Shown here piece by piece: positions 16,183 through 25,179 of a DNA stretch of 64,000 nucleotides. Within the stretch, counting starts at the first letter, position 1. Each line of letters starts with the position of its first letter. The DNA comes from DIGJ01 sp041821315 (GTDB lineage Bacteria > Bacillota > Clostridia > Lachnospirales > Lachnospiraceae), in NCBI GenBank assembly GCA_041821315.1, contig JBGUEO010000003.1, positions 62,001-126,000 on the forward strand, given 5' to 3'. Both the position numbers and the translations under genes were made by a program. The notes under the pieces are model-generated. The model did not search any database, was not told the DNA's origin, and worked only from the letters and a program-made list of their open reading frames with translations.

Positions 16183-18579
16183 ATGAAAAAAAAGATAATC
16201 CTGTTTTTCATAGGTATTTTTACATTGGCTGTTTTAATTGGAGTGCAAATCTTTTCTCGAGGAGAACAGCATGATATAGAAGGAATGGAAGAATATACAG
16301 GTGCACAGACTAGAGTCACACGTGCAGAAATTGCACGTATGGTAAGTCTTTTGGTTTACTCGAGAGAGGAAGTAGAATCCTTAAATCGAGAGATAACATA
16401 CAACGATACGGACTCAACAAAATGGTATGATAAGTATATCAATGCATATAATGCTATGGGTTTTATAGACAAGGAGGAGAGTCAGAGCAATGAATTTCAT
16501 CCAATGTCATATTTTACATATGGTGATTGTAAGGAATTACTTCAAATGATAATGGAAGAGTTAAAAATAAGTGCATTGCAAGAAAAACTGGATGCATTAA
16601 TGGAAGAGTTTATGAATAAAAAGGGGGAAGATGACACCATCCTTCCCAGTCAGTGGATTATATTGTACCAAGTAATCTTCGAAGAAGGATATGGGATGGA
16701 GATAACGGAAGATAAACTCTATTTTGCTGAAAGTTGGGAAAACAGTGATAAGCTTAATAAGTGGCAGACACTTACGGATAAGGGAGTCTACTATGGCGAC
16801 GGCCTTAATTTTTTGCAATATTTAGATAGCAAACATAAAGTTTTTTTGAAAGGAAATGAAATTCTTTGTGTAGGTGACGAAGTCAAAGAAGAGACAAAAA
16901 TTGCAAATGTCTGGATTATTGGAAAAGAAGATACGAATCTTGAAATATTTATGGATGGGTGTACAAAAGAGTTTTCATTAGCTGGGAGTATTGAAGAAGA
17001 GATAAGTGGACAAGTGGGAGATCTTTATATTGAAAAGGGACAGATTACGAAAGTTAGTATTAAACCAGATAAAATTAAGGGAAGAATTTTGGTAACCAAT
17101 GATAGTTATATTGAAATAGAGAACTATGGAAGAAAAGCACTTTCTGATGATTTTTGCATTTATAACACCTATGGTGAACTTTCAATGGATAAGAGTAATT
17201 CACTTGTTGTTGGTTATGAAAATGCAGAGTTTGTAATTGTAGGGGAAAAGATATGTGCTGCTATTATTACACAACCAGTGGTGGCAGAAGATATTCGAGT
17301 TTTATTAAAGACTACTGGGTTTAAGGATTATTACCAAAAATCAGTAAAATTAACTGCAGATACAAAATTTACGGTAAGTTATGGCGATGAAAAAAAAACG
17401 TATAAAGCGGGAAAGGTATTGACGATAACGGAGGAATCAAAATGGTTTAATCATGGACGTATTCAAATAAAACCAGTGACGGAAGAGGGTAAAATTACAA
17501 TTAAATCAATCAAGAGAAATGATCTCAATCCTTCCTATGAAGGCACGATTGAAATTGCAAAAGATGAGAATGGATTACTACTTGTGAACGAACTATCCAT
17601 TGAGCATTATTTATATGCAGTTATTCCAAGTGAAATGCCAACATCTTATGGAAAAGAAGCATTGAAGGCACAAGCAGTATGTGCAAGAAGTTATGCATAT
17701 AAACAGCTTTTGGCAAATAGTCTTAGAAAATATGGTGCGCATGTAGATGACAGTTCTTCCTATCAGGTATATAACAATGTACCATCCAACAAAAAGTCAG
17801 TCAATGCGGTAAATGCAACTTGCCAAGAAACGCTGGATTATAAAGGAGAAATTATTACAGCATATTATTTTTCAACGTCGAGTGGATATACAGCAGATGC
17901 AAATGAAGTATGGAATGGAATGGAGGCACTACCTTATTTTGCTGGAGGATTACAGATTGTAGATTTGACAGAAAAAGCAGAAAAGAAACTAGGTGATTTA
18001 TCCGATGAAAAAAATTTTAAATCGTTCATAAACAAATGTACATACAAAACCTATGATAGTGATAGTCCTTGGTACCGTTGGAATGTTACAATTTCTGGAA
18101 AAAATTTGAAAAAGACGATTGAGGCAAGCTTGTCGACACGATTTTTGGCAAATCAAAACCTGATTCTAAGAAAGCAAAAAGATGGTAGTTATAAGAGCGA
18201 ACCCATTGATACAATTGGGGATGTAAAATCAATTCAAATTACAAAACGAGAACAAAGCGGCATTGTAACACAGATTGTAATAAAGGGATCAAAAGATACA
18301 ATAAAAGTAGTAAGTGAGTATAACATACGACTTCTCCTAGCTCCGTGCTACAGCGTAGTAGCAAGGCATGATGGTAGTAAGGTAGATGGACTAGGAATGC
18401 TGCCAAGTGCTTACTTTTATATAGAAGAAACAAAAGATGGCTATCAATTTATTGGTGGTGGGTATGGACATGGCGTTGGTATGAGCCAAAACGGTGCAAA
18501 GAATATGGCAGATCTTGGATTTACATATGATGAAATATTAAAACATTATTATACTGGAACGGATTTGGCGAAACGTTAG
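16183..18579 (+). CDS. SpoIID/LytB-domain protein, membrane-anchored
   Basis: A 798-residue protein with an N-terminal membrane anchor (about 4-22) and an extracytoplasmic region. The SpoIID/LytB domain starts near residue 467 with LSIEHYLYAVIPSEMP; E484 in PSEMP corresponds to the catalytic glutamate of SpoIID lytic transglycosylases. KAQAVCARSYAYK follows, and the domain closes with GYGHGVGMSQNGAKNMA near the C-terminus. The 460-residue N-terminal half has no domain I recognise. It is much longer than sporulation SpoIID (about 340) and therefore a relative, not spoIID itself. It probably cleaves peptidoglycan glycan strands. ATG 16183 is used, with GGGAGG 10 bases before it; TTG 16165 is the alternative. 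Confidence 0.82.
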   Translation: MKKKIILFFIGIFTLAVLIGVQIFSRGEQHDIEGMEEYTGAQTRVTRAEIARMVSLLVYSREEVESLNREITYNDTDSTKWYDKYINAYNAMGFIDKEESQSNEFHPMSYFTYGDCKELLQMIMEELKISALQEKLDALMEEFMNKKGEDDTILPSQWIILYQVIFEEGYGMEITEDKLYFAESWENSDKLNKWQTLTDKGVYYGDGLNFLQYLDSKHKVFLKGNEILCVGDEVKEETKIANVWIIGKEDTNLEIFMDGCTKEFSLAGSIEEEISGQVGDLYIEKGQITKVSIKPDKIKGRILVTNDSYIEIENYGRKALSDDFCIYNTYGELSMDKSNSLVVGYENAEFVIVGEKICAAIITQPVVAEDIRVLLKTTGFKDYYQKSVKLTADTKFTVSYGDEKKTYKAGKVLTITEESKWFNHGRIQIKPVTEEGKITIKSIKRNDLNPSYEGTIEIAKDENGLLLVNELSIEHYLYAVIPSEMPTSYGKEALKAQAVCARSYAYKQLLANSLRKYGAHVDDSSSYQVYNNVPSNKKSVNAVNATCQETLDYKGEIITAYYFSTSSGYTADANEVWNGMEALPYFAGGLQIVDLTEKAEKKLGDLSDEKNFKSFINKCTYKTYDSDSPWYRWNVTISGKNLKKTIEASLSTRFLANQNLILRKQKDGSYKSEPIDTIGDVKSIQITKREQSGIVTQIVIKGSKDTIKVVSEYNIRLLLAPCYSVVARHDGSKVDGLGMLPSAYFYIEETKDGYQFIGGGYGHGVGMSQNGAKNMADLGFTYDEILKHYYTGTDLAKR

Positions 18580-19415
18580 TTTCGCCCTTCTTTTCTTGTT
18601 AGATAGCGATAGAGCAAATCATTAATTTCACATCCAATAAATAGAATATACATACAAGCATACAACCAAAGCATACAAAAAATAAGAACCGTTAAGCTGC
18701 CATACGTATTGAAATTTGCAAAATTATCAATATACAGCGAATAAAGAAAAGAAAAACTCATCCAACCAATACTGGCTACAATTGCTCCTGGTATTACAAA
18801 AACAAAACGACATTTAAAATTAGGAATCCAAAGATACATAGCAGAAAAAATTAGAAATAAAACGATAAGACCAACAATCGATCGAATGCTCATTACCATA
18901 ATAGCAATATCTTTGAGAAACGGAAGTTTATTCATAATTCCGAGAAAGATTTTATTACCAAAAACTAAAATAGTAAGGGAAACAAGTAAAGTAACCGCAA
19001 AAATCAAGGTATAGAGAGAAGCAATTAGCCGAAGTTTGATATAATTTCTGGTTTCAGGAATTTTGTAAATAAAATTAAAGCCATGAATCATGGATAAAAA
19101 GCCTTTCGAAGCAGACCATAGTGCCATCAAAGCAGTTACTGAAATAATAGTAGCAGATGACTGGGAATAAATTTCATTAATTAAAGAGATGACATAATTA
19201 TTAATGGTGTGTGGGAGAAGTTCGCCTGTCATATGCACTAATGCAGTTTCTGAAATTGGAAGATACTGAATTAGAGTTAATAAAAGCATGAGAAAAGGAA
19301 TAAATGATAGAACAATAAAAAATGCGGTTTGTGCTGCAAAAGCAGAAACGGCATCATTTTTCATTTTGTTAAGGAAGGATTGTATAACGTTCAATATTTT
19401 TATCATTGTCTTCAT
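18576..19415 (-). CDS. YihY/BrkB family membrane protein
   Basis: A 279-residue integral membrane protein with six predicted helices and the family pattern: the N-terminal DAVSAFAAQTAFFIVLSFIPFLMLLL, a central LMALWSASKGFLSMIHGFN, and C-terminal NFNTYGSLTVLIFCMLWLYACMYILFIGCEIN. The family was once called ribonuclease BN in error; its transport role is unproven. The stop codon overlaps the end of the convergent SpoIID-like gene by four bases, and no terminator lies between them, so the two transcripts must overlap. Confidence 0.88.
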   Translation of the reverse strand: MKTMIKILNVIQSFLNKMKNDAVSAFAAQTAFFIVLSFIPFLMLLLTLIQYLPISETALVHMTGELLPHTINNYVISLINEIYSQSSATIISVTALMALWSASKGFLSMIHGFNFIYKIPETRNYIKLRLIASLYTLIFAVTLLVSLTILVFGNKIFLGIMNKLPFLKDIAIMVMSIRSIVGLIVLFLIFSAMYLWIPNFKCRFVFVIPGAIVASIGWMSFSFLYSLYIDNFANFNTYGSLTVLIFCMLWLYACMYILFIGCEINDLLYRYLTRKEGRN

Positions 19416-19519
19416 AAGGGTTCACCTATACTTTCTAAAATGATACCATGCAATTATAATATTATATGTAAAAAGTAGCAAGTAAAATCCATTGGAGGCT
19501 CTAAAGTTTGAAAAAAAGG

Positions 19520-19547
19520 TTGACACAATGTATTTCTGTGATAGAAT
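19520..19547 (+). promoter_or_regulatory. Promoter of the pheST operon
   Basis: TTGACA (19520-19525) and TAGAAT (19542-19547), with a 16-base spacer, lie just before the T-box leader. Confidence 0.75.
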
Positions 19548-19589
19548 AAAGGTCATAATATGAAACATGCGTAGATGGTGCAAAAGAAT

Positions 19590-19804
19590 ATAATACAATT
19601 ACAGAGAGAGAAGTTCATCGGCTGAAAGGCTTCTTACGTTAAGATTATATTTTAATTTCACACCGAAGCAGCGGGGCTGAAACAACGAGTAGGTCTTGCC
19701 GTTTACATGGACGTTACCTATGGATAAGAGCTTGCGTTTTTGTACTTTGCTTTAATAGTGAAGTGAAAAATGTAAGAATTAGGGTGGTATCGCGGATATA
19801 ATAT
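19590..19804 (+). promoter_or_regulatory. T-box leader sensing uncharged tRNA-Phe
   Basis: The conserved T-box sequence AGGGTGGTATCGCGG is at 19781-19795. Upstream are the stem I features: AGAGAG (near 19603) for the kink-turn and the CGGCTGAAAGGCTTC apical region. A TTC at 19657-19659 is the likely specifier codon, which fits phenylalanine and the downstream pheS-pheT genes. The UGGU inside the T-box pairs with the free 3' end of tRNA, and binding of uncharged tRNA prevents the following terminator from forming. The specifier is assigned by position and context, not by a full folding calculation. Confidence 0.92.
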
Positions 19805-19848
19805 AGTTCGTCCCTTAGAATATAAATTCTAAGCGACGAGCTTTTTTT
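19805..19848 (+). terminator. T-box regulated terminator
   Basis: A long stem with arms AGTTCGTCCCTTAGAAT and ATTCTAAGCGACGAGCT is followed by seven T (19842-19848). It ends 17 bases before pheS and is the switchable terminator of the leader. Confidence 0.9.
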
Positions 19849-19865
19849 ATGGAAAGGAGATTATA

Positions 19866-20885
19866 ATGCAAGACAAATTAAAGGGCATTTTAGAAAAAGC
19901 TGTTTCTCAAATTAATGATTCAGACGGTATGGATAAATTAAATGATATACGTGTCGCATTTCTTGGGAAAAAAGGAGAATTGACTTCGGTATTGAAGTCG
20001 ATGAAAGATGTTGCACCAGAGGACAGACCTAAAGTGGGGCAAATGGTGAATGAAGCCAGAGAACAATTAGAAAAAAATTTAGAAGAAAAAAAGAGTGCGT
20101 TTCTCAAAAAAATGAGGGAAGAGCAAATAAAGATGGAAACAATTGATGTTACACTTCCTGCAACTGTAAAAACGATGGGAAAACATCATCCAAATACCAT
20201 TGCATTGGAAGAAATTGAAACTATTTTTACTGGAATGGGTTATGAGGTGATTGAAGGCCCAGAGATTGAATATGATTATTATAATTTTGAGGCACTTAAT
20301 ATTCCAGCAAATCATCCAGCAAAAGATGAGCAGGATACATTCTATGTAAACAGTAATATCGTACTTCGTACGCAGACTTCATCGGTGCAGGTACATGAAA
20401 TGGAAAAAGGAAAACTTCCAATACGTATGATTGCGCCAGGAAGAGTATTTCGTTCGGATGAAGTAGATGCAACGCATTCTCCATCGTTTCATCAAGTCGA
20501 GGGGTTGGTAATTGATAAAAATGTAACCTTTGCAGATTTAAAGGGAACATTAGCTCAATTTGCAAAGGAATTATTTGGAGAAGAGACAAAAGTTAAATTT
20601 AGACCACATCATTTTCCATTTACGGAACCAAGTGCAGAAATGGATGTATCTTGCTTTAAGTGTGGCGGAAGTGGGTGCCGTTTTTGTAAAGGTTCTGGCT
20701 GGATTGAAATCTTAGGTTGCGGTATGGTTCATCCACATGTATTAGAAATGAGTGGAATAAATCCAGAAGAGTATGTAGGGTTTGCATTTGGCGTTGGATT
20801 AGAACGTGTTGCACTTTTAAAATACGAGATTGATGATATGCGTCTTCTATATGAAAATGACGTGCGATTTTTAAAACAGTTTTAA
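19866..20885 (+). CDS. pheS: Phenylalanine-tRNA ligase alpha subunit
   Basis: A full-length 339-residue catalytic subunit of the (alpha-beta)2 enzyme that charges tRNA-Phe. It has an N-terminal coiled-coil arm (about 1-95) and class II motifs: RVFRSDEVDATHSPSFHQVEG (motif 2) and FGVGLERVALLKYEIDDMR (motif 3). The CFKCGGSGCRFCKGSGW stretch is a four-cysteine metal-site-like insertion common in clostridial PheS. GGAAAGGAG lies upstream. It is the first gene after the T-box leader and is followed by pheT. Confidence 0.98.
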   Translation: MQDKLKGILEKAVSQINDSDGMDKLNDIRVAFLGKKGELTSVLKSMKDVAPEDRPKVGQMVNEAREQLEKNLEEKKSAFLKKMREEQIKMETIDVTLPATVKTMGKHHPNTIALEEIETIFTGMGYEVIEGPEIEYDYYNFEALNIPANHPAKDEQDTFYVNSNIVLRTQTSSVQVHEMEKGKLPIRMIAPGRVFRSDEVDATHSPSFHQVEGLVIDKNVTFADLKGTLAQFAKELFGEETKVKFRPHHFPFTEPSAEMDVSCFKCGGSGCRFCKGSGWIEILGCGMVHPHVLEMSGINPEEYVGFAFGVGLERVALLKYEIDDMRLLYENDVRFLKQF

Positions 20886-20918
20886 CTGAAAAAAGAATGA
20901 AAAGAAAGGAATTATCAT

Positions 20919-23360
20919 ATGAATACACCATTGTCATGGATTAAAGCCTATGTACCAGAACTTGAATGTAGTGCACAAGAGTATACGGATGCAATGACAC
21001 TATCAGGAACTAAAGTAGAAGGTTTTACATGTTTAGATAAAAATTTAGAAAAAATTGTTGTAGGAAAAATTTTAGAAATTGAAAAACATCCAGATGCAGA
21101 TAAATTAATTGTGTGTCAGGTGCAAATCTCCGAAGAAGGAGAAGCAATACAAATTGTCACCGGAGCACCGAATGTGTCAGTGGGAGATAAGGTGCCAGTT
21201 GTGTTAGTAGGTGGTCGTGTCGCAGCAAGTGCACATGATAGCGAACCACACCCAAATGGAATTACAATAAAAAAAGGAAAACTTCGTGGACTGGAATCCT
21301 TTGGTATGATGTGTTCCATCAACGAACTTGGTTCTAATCATGAGATGTATCCGGATGCAGCAGAAGATGGAATTTATATTTTAAGTGATAATCCAGACTA
21401 TAAAGATGCTAAAATTGGGTCGAGCGTACTAAAGCTACTAGGTCTTGATGATGTGGTGTTTGAATATGAAATTACATCAAACCGTGTAGACTGTTTTGCA
21501 GTGATTGGGATTGCAAGAGAGGCGGCAGCAACCTTTTGTAAACCGTTTGTTCCCCCAATCATAAAAGAAACGGGTAATCATGAAAGTGCTAGCAATTATA
21601 TTTCGGTGGAAGTAAATGATAGTGAGCTTTGTTCTCGTTATGTAGCAAGGGTTGTAAAGAATATTAAGATTGCACCTTCGCCAGAATGGATGAAACGAAG
21701 ACTTGCAGCAGCAGGAATTCGACCAATTAATAACATCGTAGACATTACGAACTATGTAATGGAAGAGTTTGGCCAGCCAATGCATGCATATGATTTGAAT
21801 ACGATAGCGGATGAAAAAATAATTGTAAGGCGTGCGAAGGAAGGGGAAGTGTTTGAAACTCTGGATGGACAAAAAAGAGTGATGGATGACTCTATGCTCG
21901 TAATTTGTGATGGACAAAAACCGGTTGGAATTGCTGGTATTATGGGTGGTGAAAATTCTAAAATTACCGATCAGGTGGAAACCATGTTATTAGAAGCAGC
22001 TTGTTTTGACGGAACTAATATTCGTCTCTCGGGTAAAAAACTTGGTATGCGAACAGATGCTCAGGCAAAATTTGAAAAAGGGTTGGATCCGAATACGGCT
22101 ATGGACGCAATAAATCGTGCTTGCCAGCTGGTTGAGGAACTTGGAGCTGGAGAAGTCGTTGGTGGATGCGTGGATATATATCCGGAAGTAAAAATGCCAA
22201 ATCATGTAAATTATCATGTGGACAAAATCAATGCGTTACTTGGAACAAATATTGATGAAGATGCGATGATAGAATACTTCAAAATGATTGACTTGGAAGT
22301 GAATAAAGAAAAGAGAGAATTAATTGTTCCTACTTGGAGACAAGATATTGTATGTCTTGCCGATGTTGCCGAGGAAGTTGCTCGTTTTTATGGATATGAC
22401 AATATTCCAATGACACTTCCAAGAGGTGAAGCTACGCATGGAAAATTATCATACAAGTTAAGAATTGAAAAATTAATTCGAATGGTGTCAGAAAGCCATG
22501 GATTTACGGAAGGAATGTCGTATTCGTTCGAAAGTCCAAAAGTGTTTGATAAGCTATTAATACCACAAGAGGATGCACTTCGAGAGGCAATCGTGATTTC
22601 AAATCCTCTTGGAGAAGACTATAGTATCATGCGTACACTTCCACTGAATGGAATGCTTAGCTCACTTGCAACCAATTATAATAGAAGAAATAAGGATGTT
22701 CGACTGTATGAAATTGCAAATATCTATCGTCCGAAGGCACTTCCTTTGACGGAGCTTCCAGAAGAGAGAACACAGCTCACACTTGGCATGTATGGGAGCG
22801 GCGATTTTTTTGATATGAAGGGAGTCGTAGAATCCGTATTGGAGCGCTGTGGATTATCTGCACGAAAGACCTATAATCCAGATGCACAAAAATCATTTCT
22901 TCATCCTGGTCGTCAGACAAATATTATCTACGAAGGCAAAGTGATCGGATACCTTGGTGAGGTTCACCCGGAAGTTTGTGAAAATTATAATATTGAGACT
23001 AAGGTATATGTTGCCGTTGTAGATATACCTATGATAATTGATTATTCTAACTTTGCTAAGAAATTTAAATCAATTGGTAAATTTCCGGCAGTAACTCGTG
23101 ATATTTCCATGGTTATGAAAAAAGAAATTTTAGTGGGGCAAGTAGAAGAAATTATCCGTATGCGTGGAGGAAAGCTATTAGAAGGTTACAAACTTTTTGA
23201 TATTTATGAAGGGGCACAGATTAAAGAAGGATGCAAGTCTGTGGCATATTCAATTAATTTCCGTGCAGAAGATCGAACGCTTGAAGAAAAAGAGATAGCG
23301 GCAGTTATGGAAAAAATCTTACATGGATTAAAAGAATTGGACATTGAACTGCGTCAATAG
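20919..23360 (+). CDS. pheT: Phenylalanine-tRNA ligase beta subunit
   Basis: A full-length 813-residue beta subunit. Domains in order: an N-terminal tRNA-binding OB domain (about 40-150, with KHPDADKL), the B3/B4 editing domain (about 205-385, with RPINNIVDITNYVMEEFGQPMHA), B5 (about 405-475), the class-II-like core (about 480-700) and the C-terminal anticodon-binding ferredoxin-fold domain (about 718-813, FPAVTRDISMVM). The editing domain would clear mischarged Tyr-tRNA-Phe. AAAGGAA precedes the ATG, 33 bases after pheS. Confidence 0.98.
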   Translation: MNTPLSWIKAYVPELECSAQEYTDAMTLSGTKVEGFTCLDKNLEKIVVGKILEIEKHPDADKLIVCQVQISEEGEAIQIVTGAPNVSVGDKVPVVLVGGRVAASAHDSEPHPNGITIKKGKLRGLESFGMMCSINELGSNHEMYPDAAEDGIYILSDNPDYKDAKIGSSVLKLLGLDDVVFEYEITSNRVDCFAVIGIAREAAATFCKPFVPPIIKETGNHESASNYISVEVNDSELCSRYVARVVKNIKIAPSPEWMKRRLAAAGIRPINNIVDITNYVMEEFGQPMHAYDLNTIADEKIIVRRAKEGEVFETLDGQKRVMDDSMLVICDGQKPVGIAGIMGGENSKITDQVETMLLEAACFDGTNIRLSGKKLGMRTDAQAKFEKGLDPNTAMDAINRACQLVEELGAGEVVGGCVDIYPEVKMPNHVNYHVDKINALLGTNIDEDAMIEYFKMIDLEVNKEKRELIVPTWRQDIVCLADVAEEVARFYGYDNIPMTLPRGEATHGKLSYKLRIEKLIRMVSESHGFTEGMSYSFESPKVFDKLLIPQEDALREAIVISNPLGEDYSIMRTLPLNGMLSSLATNYNRRNKDVRLYEIANIYRPKALPLTELPEERTQLTLGMYGSGDFFDMKGVVESVLERCGLSARKTYNPDAQKSFLHPGRQTNIIYEGKVIGYLGEVHPEVCENYNIETKVYVAVVDIPMIIDYSNFAKKFKSIGKFPAVTRDISMVMKKEILVGQVEEIIRMRGGKLLEGYKLFDIYEGAQIKEGCKSVAYSINFRAEDRTLEEKEIAAVMEKILHGLKELDIELRQ

Positions 23361-23389
23361 GCATAGAAAATTTCGATAAAAATATAATA

Positions 23390-23426
23390 GACCCGACTTT
23401 TAGAAGAAAATGCTAAGAGTCGGGTC
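23390..23426 (+). terminator. Hairpin after pheT
   Basis: GACCCGACTTTTA (from 23390) pairs with TAAGAGTCGGGTC (to 23426) with one G-T pair and a loop of about 11 bases. The tail is AAAATTTT rather than a pure T run, so it is a moderate terminator candidate. Confidence 0.65.
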
Positions 23427-23547
23427 AAAATTTTCCAAGAGGTGGATGCCCATTATGGTTGATTATTTCGAAAAATTAGCTTATAATTATCGCGAAGCTT
23501 AATCGCAAAACTCTAAAACGTGGTCAAATGAATAGATGGGAGTTTAT

Positions 23548-24012
23548 ATGAGAATTACCAACAAACAAAAAAAATGGATTCATCGATTCTTGTGGATTCT
23601 GTTTATCCTATATATTGCTATATTAGCATATTTTCTTTTTTTTAGTGAACAATTAAATCGTACTGGGGGAGCATTTGAATACAATTTGGTGCTGTTTAAA
23701 GAAATAAAACGAGGTTTCTGGTGCTATCAAAATGGGATGAGGGGATACTTTCTCTTAAATGTAGTGATGAATATTATAGCCTTTATGCCTCTTGGTTTTA
23801 TATTGCCATGTATTAGCCGCAAGAATCGAAAATTTCTAAAAATTCTTATTGTAGGATTTGGGTTAACTTTATTAATTGAACTACTGCAGTTAGTATTAAA
23901 GGTTGGATGCTTTGACGTGGATGATATGCTGTTAAATACAATAGGAGCCGTGTTGGGGTTTATACTATTTAAGATAGGTCAGACGATTGGAAAGGGAAGA
24001 GGGCATGTTTAA
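23548..24012 (+). CDS. VanZ-family membrane protein
   Basis: A 154-residue protein with about four membrane helices and the VanZ pattern: NLVLFKEI after helix 1, then NVVMNIIAFMPLGFILP, a basic loop, TLLIELLQLVLKVGCFDVDDMLLNTIGAVLGFILFK. VanZ of enterococci gives low teicoplanin resistance, but most VanZ-like proteins have no proven role. ATG 23548 is chosen because GGGAG lies 5 bases upstream; an in-frame ATG 12 bases earlier is the alternative. The end overlaps the next gene by eight bases. Confidence 0.82.
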   Translation: MRITNKQKKWIHRFLWILFILYIAILAYFLFFSEQLNRTGGAFEYNLVLFKEIKRGFWCYQNGMRGYFLLNVVMNIIAFMPLGFILPCISRKNRKFLKILIVGFGLTLLIELLQLVLKVGCFDVDDMLLNTIGAVLGFILFKIGQTIGKGRGHV

Positions 24013-24367
24013 AAAAAGGGGAAAGCAGCGCAATCGTAGAATACAGAATCGCAAAAGAAAAGGCTATAAATTTTCTGATAAAGTGCATCCAATAAAGGGA
24101 ATTCTCTCGTTTGCTTTTGCAGTTATTTCAATTATAATATTTATAATAACAAGCTATATCGCATATAAATCAAAGGGAAATGCAGGAATCTTAGTTGGGC
24201 TTGCTGGTGTAATTGCATTACTTTTGACAATTAGCGGAGTGATTTTATCCATTGTGGCGTTGCGAGAGAAAGAGATTCATTATCAATTTCCTATTTGTGG
24301 AGGTATTCTGTGTGCTTTTTTATTAATTGGATATATGATTATGTATACCCTTGGAGCCATTATATAA
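24005..24367 (+). CDS. Small three-helix membrane protein, unknown
   Basis: A 120-residue protein with a strongly basic N-terminus (MFKKRGKQRNRRIQNRKRKGYKFSDK) and three hydrophobic helices (about 35-58, 65-88 and 97-120). I do not recognise a characterised family; the layout is like small uncharacterised membrane proteins common in Lachnospiraceae. The start overlaps the VanZ-like gene, with GGGAAGAGGG just upstream, so the two are co-translated. An upstream in-frame TTG (23987) is possible. Confidence 0.6.
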   Translation: MFKKRGKQRNRRIQNRKRKGYKFSDKVHPIKGILSFAFAVISIIIFIITSYIAYKSKGNAGILVGLAGVIALLLTISGVILSIVALREKEIHYQFPICGGILCAFLLIGYMIMYTLGAII

Positions 24368-24477
24368 TGGCTCATTTTTGACTTCGTTTCATTAAGAAAA
24401 ATTAAGATTTCTGTAAGGACTAAAAAAAAAAACTATGTTACGATAACTCTAGAAACCTTTGGAGACAGGAGAAATAA

Positions 24478-25179
24478 ATGGAAGAAAGAAAAATATTGGT
24501 TGTGGATGATGATAAGGAAATTGCGGATTTGGTTGAGATTCATTTAGTTGGAGATGGATACGAAGTGTTTAAAGCATATGATGCCAAAGAGGGACTCAAA
24601 ATTTTAGAAGAAGAACAGATTGATTTAGCAATTCTAGATATTATGATGCCTGGAATTGATGGAATCTCGTTATGTAGAATGATTCGTGAAAACAATACAA
24701 TCCCAATTATTATATTAAGTGCAAAATCAAGTGATCTTGATAAAATTGTGGGACTGGGTGCTGGAGCAGATGATTATGTTATTAAACCATTTAATCCGTT
24801 GGAATTAACCGCTAGGGTAAAGTCTCAGCTTAGACGTTTTACAACGTTGAACCCAAATTCGTCCAATCAACTTGCTACGAAAGAGGTTCGTTTAGAAAAT
24901 TTAACGATTAACAAAGAAAATCATCGTGTGATTGCCTATGAAAGGGAAGTAAAACTGACTCCAATTGAATTTGATATTTTATATTTACTTGCAAGTAATT
25001 TGGAAAAAGTATTTAGTACGGAGGAAATATTTGAAAATGTCTGGAATGAAAAAATGTATGAAGCAAACAATACAGTGATGGTGCATATTCGGAGACTTCG
25101 TGAAAAAATTGAATTAGATTCCCGAAATGCTAGAATAATTAAAACGGTTTGGGGAGTGGGCTATAAAATTGAAAAATGA
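24478..25179 (+). CDS. OmpR-family response regulator
   Basis: A 233-residue regulator. The receiver domain (about 1-118) has acidic residues D10-D12, phosphoacceptor D54 in LDIMMPG, and the K in VIKPFNP. A winged-helix DNA-binding domain follows (about 135-232), ending VHIRRLREKIE...IIKTVWGVGYKIEK. It is of the VanR/PhoP type. GACAGGAG lies before the ATG. Its frame overlaps the sensor kinase gene. It probably controls this operon, including the lipoprotein and ABC exporter that follow. Confidence 0.93.
   Translation: MEERKILVVDDDKEIADLVEIHLVGDGYEVFKAYDAKEGLKILEEEQIDLAILDIMMPGIDGISLCRMIRENNTIPIIILSAKSSDLDKIVGLGAGADDYVIKPFNPLELTARVKSQLRRFTTLNPNSSNQLATKEVRLENLTINKENHRVIAYEREVKLTPIEFDILYLLASNLEKVFSTEEIFENVWNEKMYEANNTVMVHIRRLREKIELDSRNARIIKTVWGVGYKIEK

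Noticed and set aside
21477..21917. Minus-strand frame of 146 codons inside pheT
   Set aside because: It is a shadow of the strongly conserved pheT frame, with no start site.
23470..23535. GTTTTAGAG-like sequence on the minus strand, reminiscent of a CRISPR repeat
   Set aside because: It occurs once, with no repeat-spacer pattern and no cas genes in the window.
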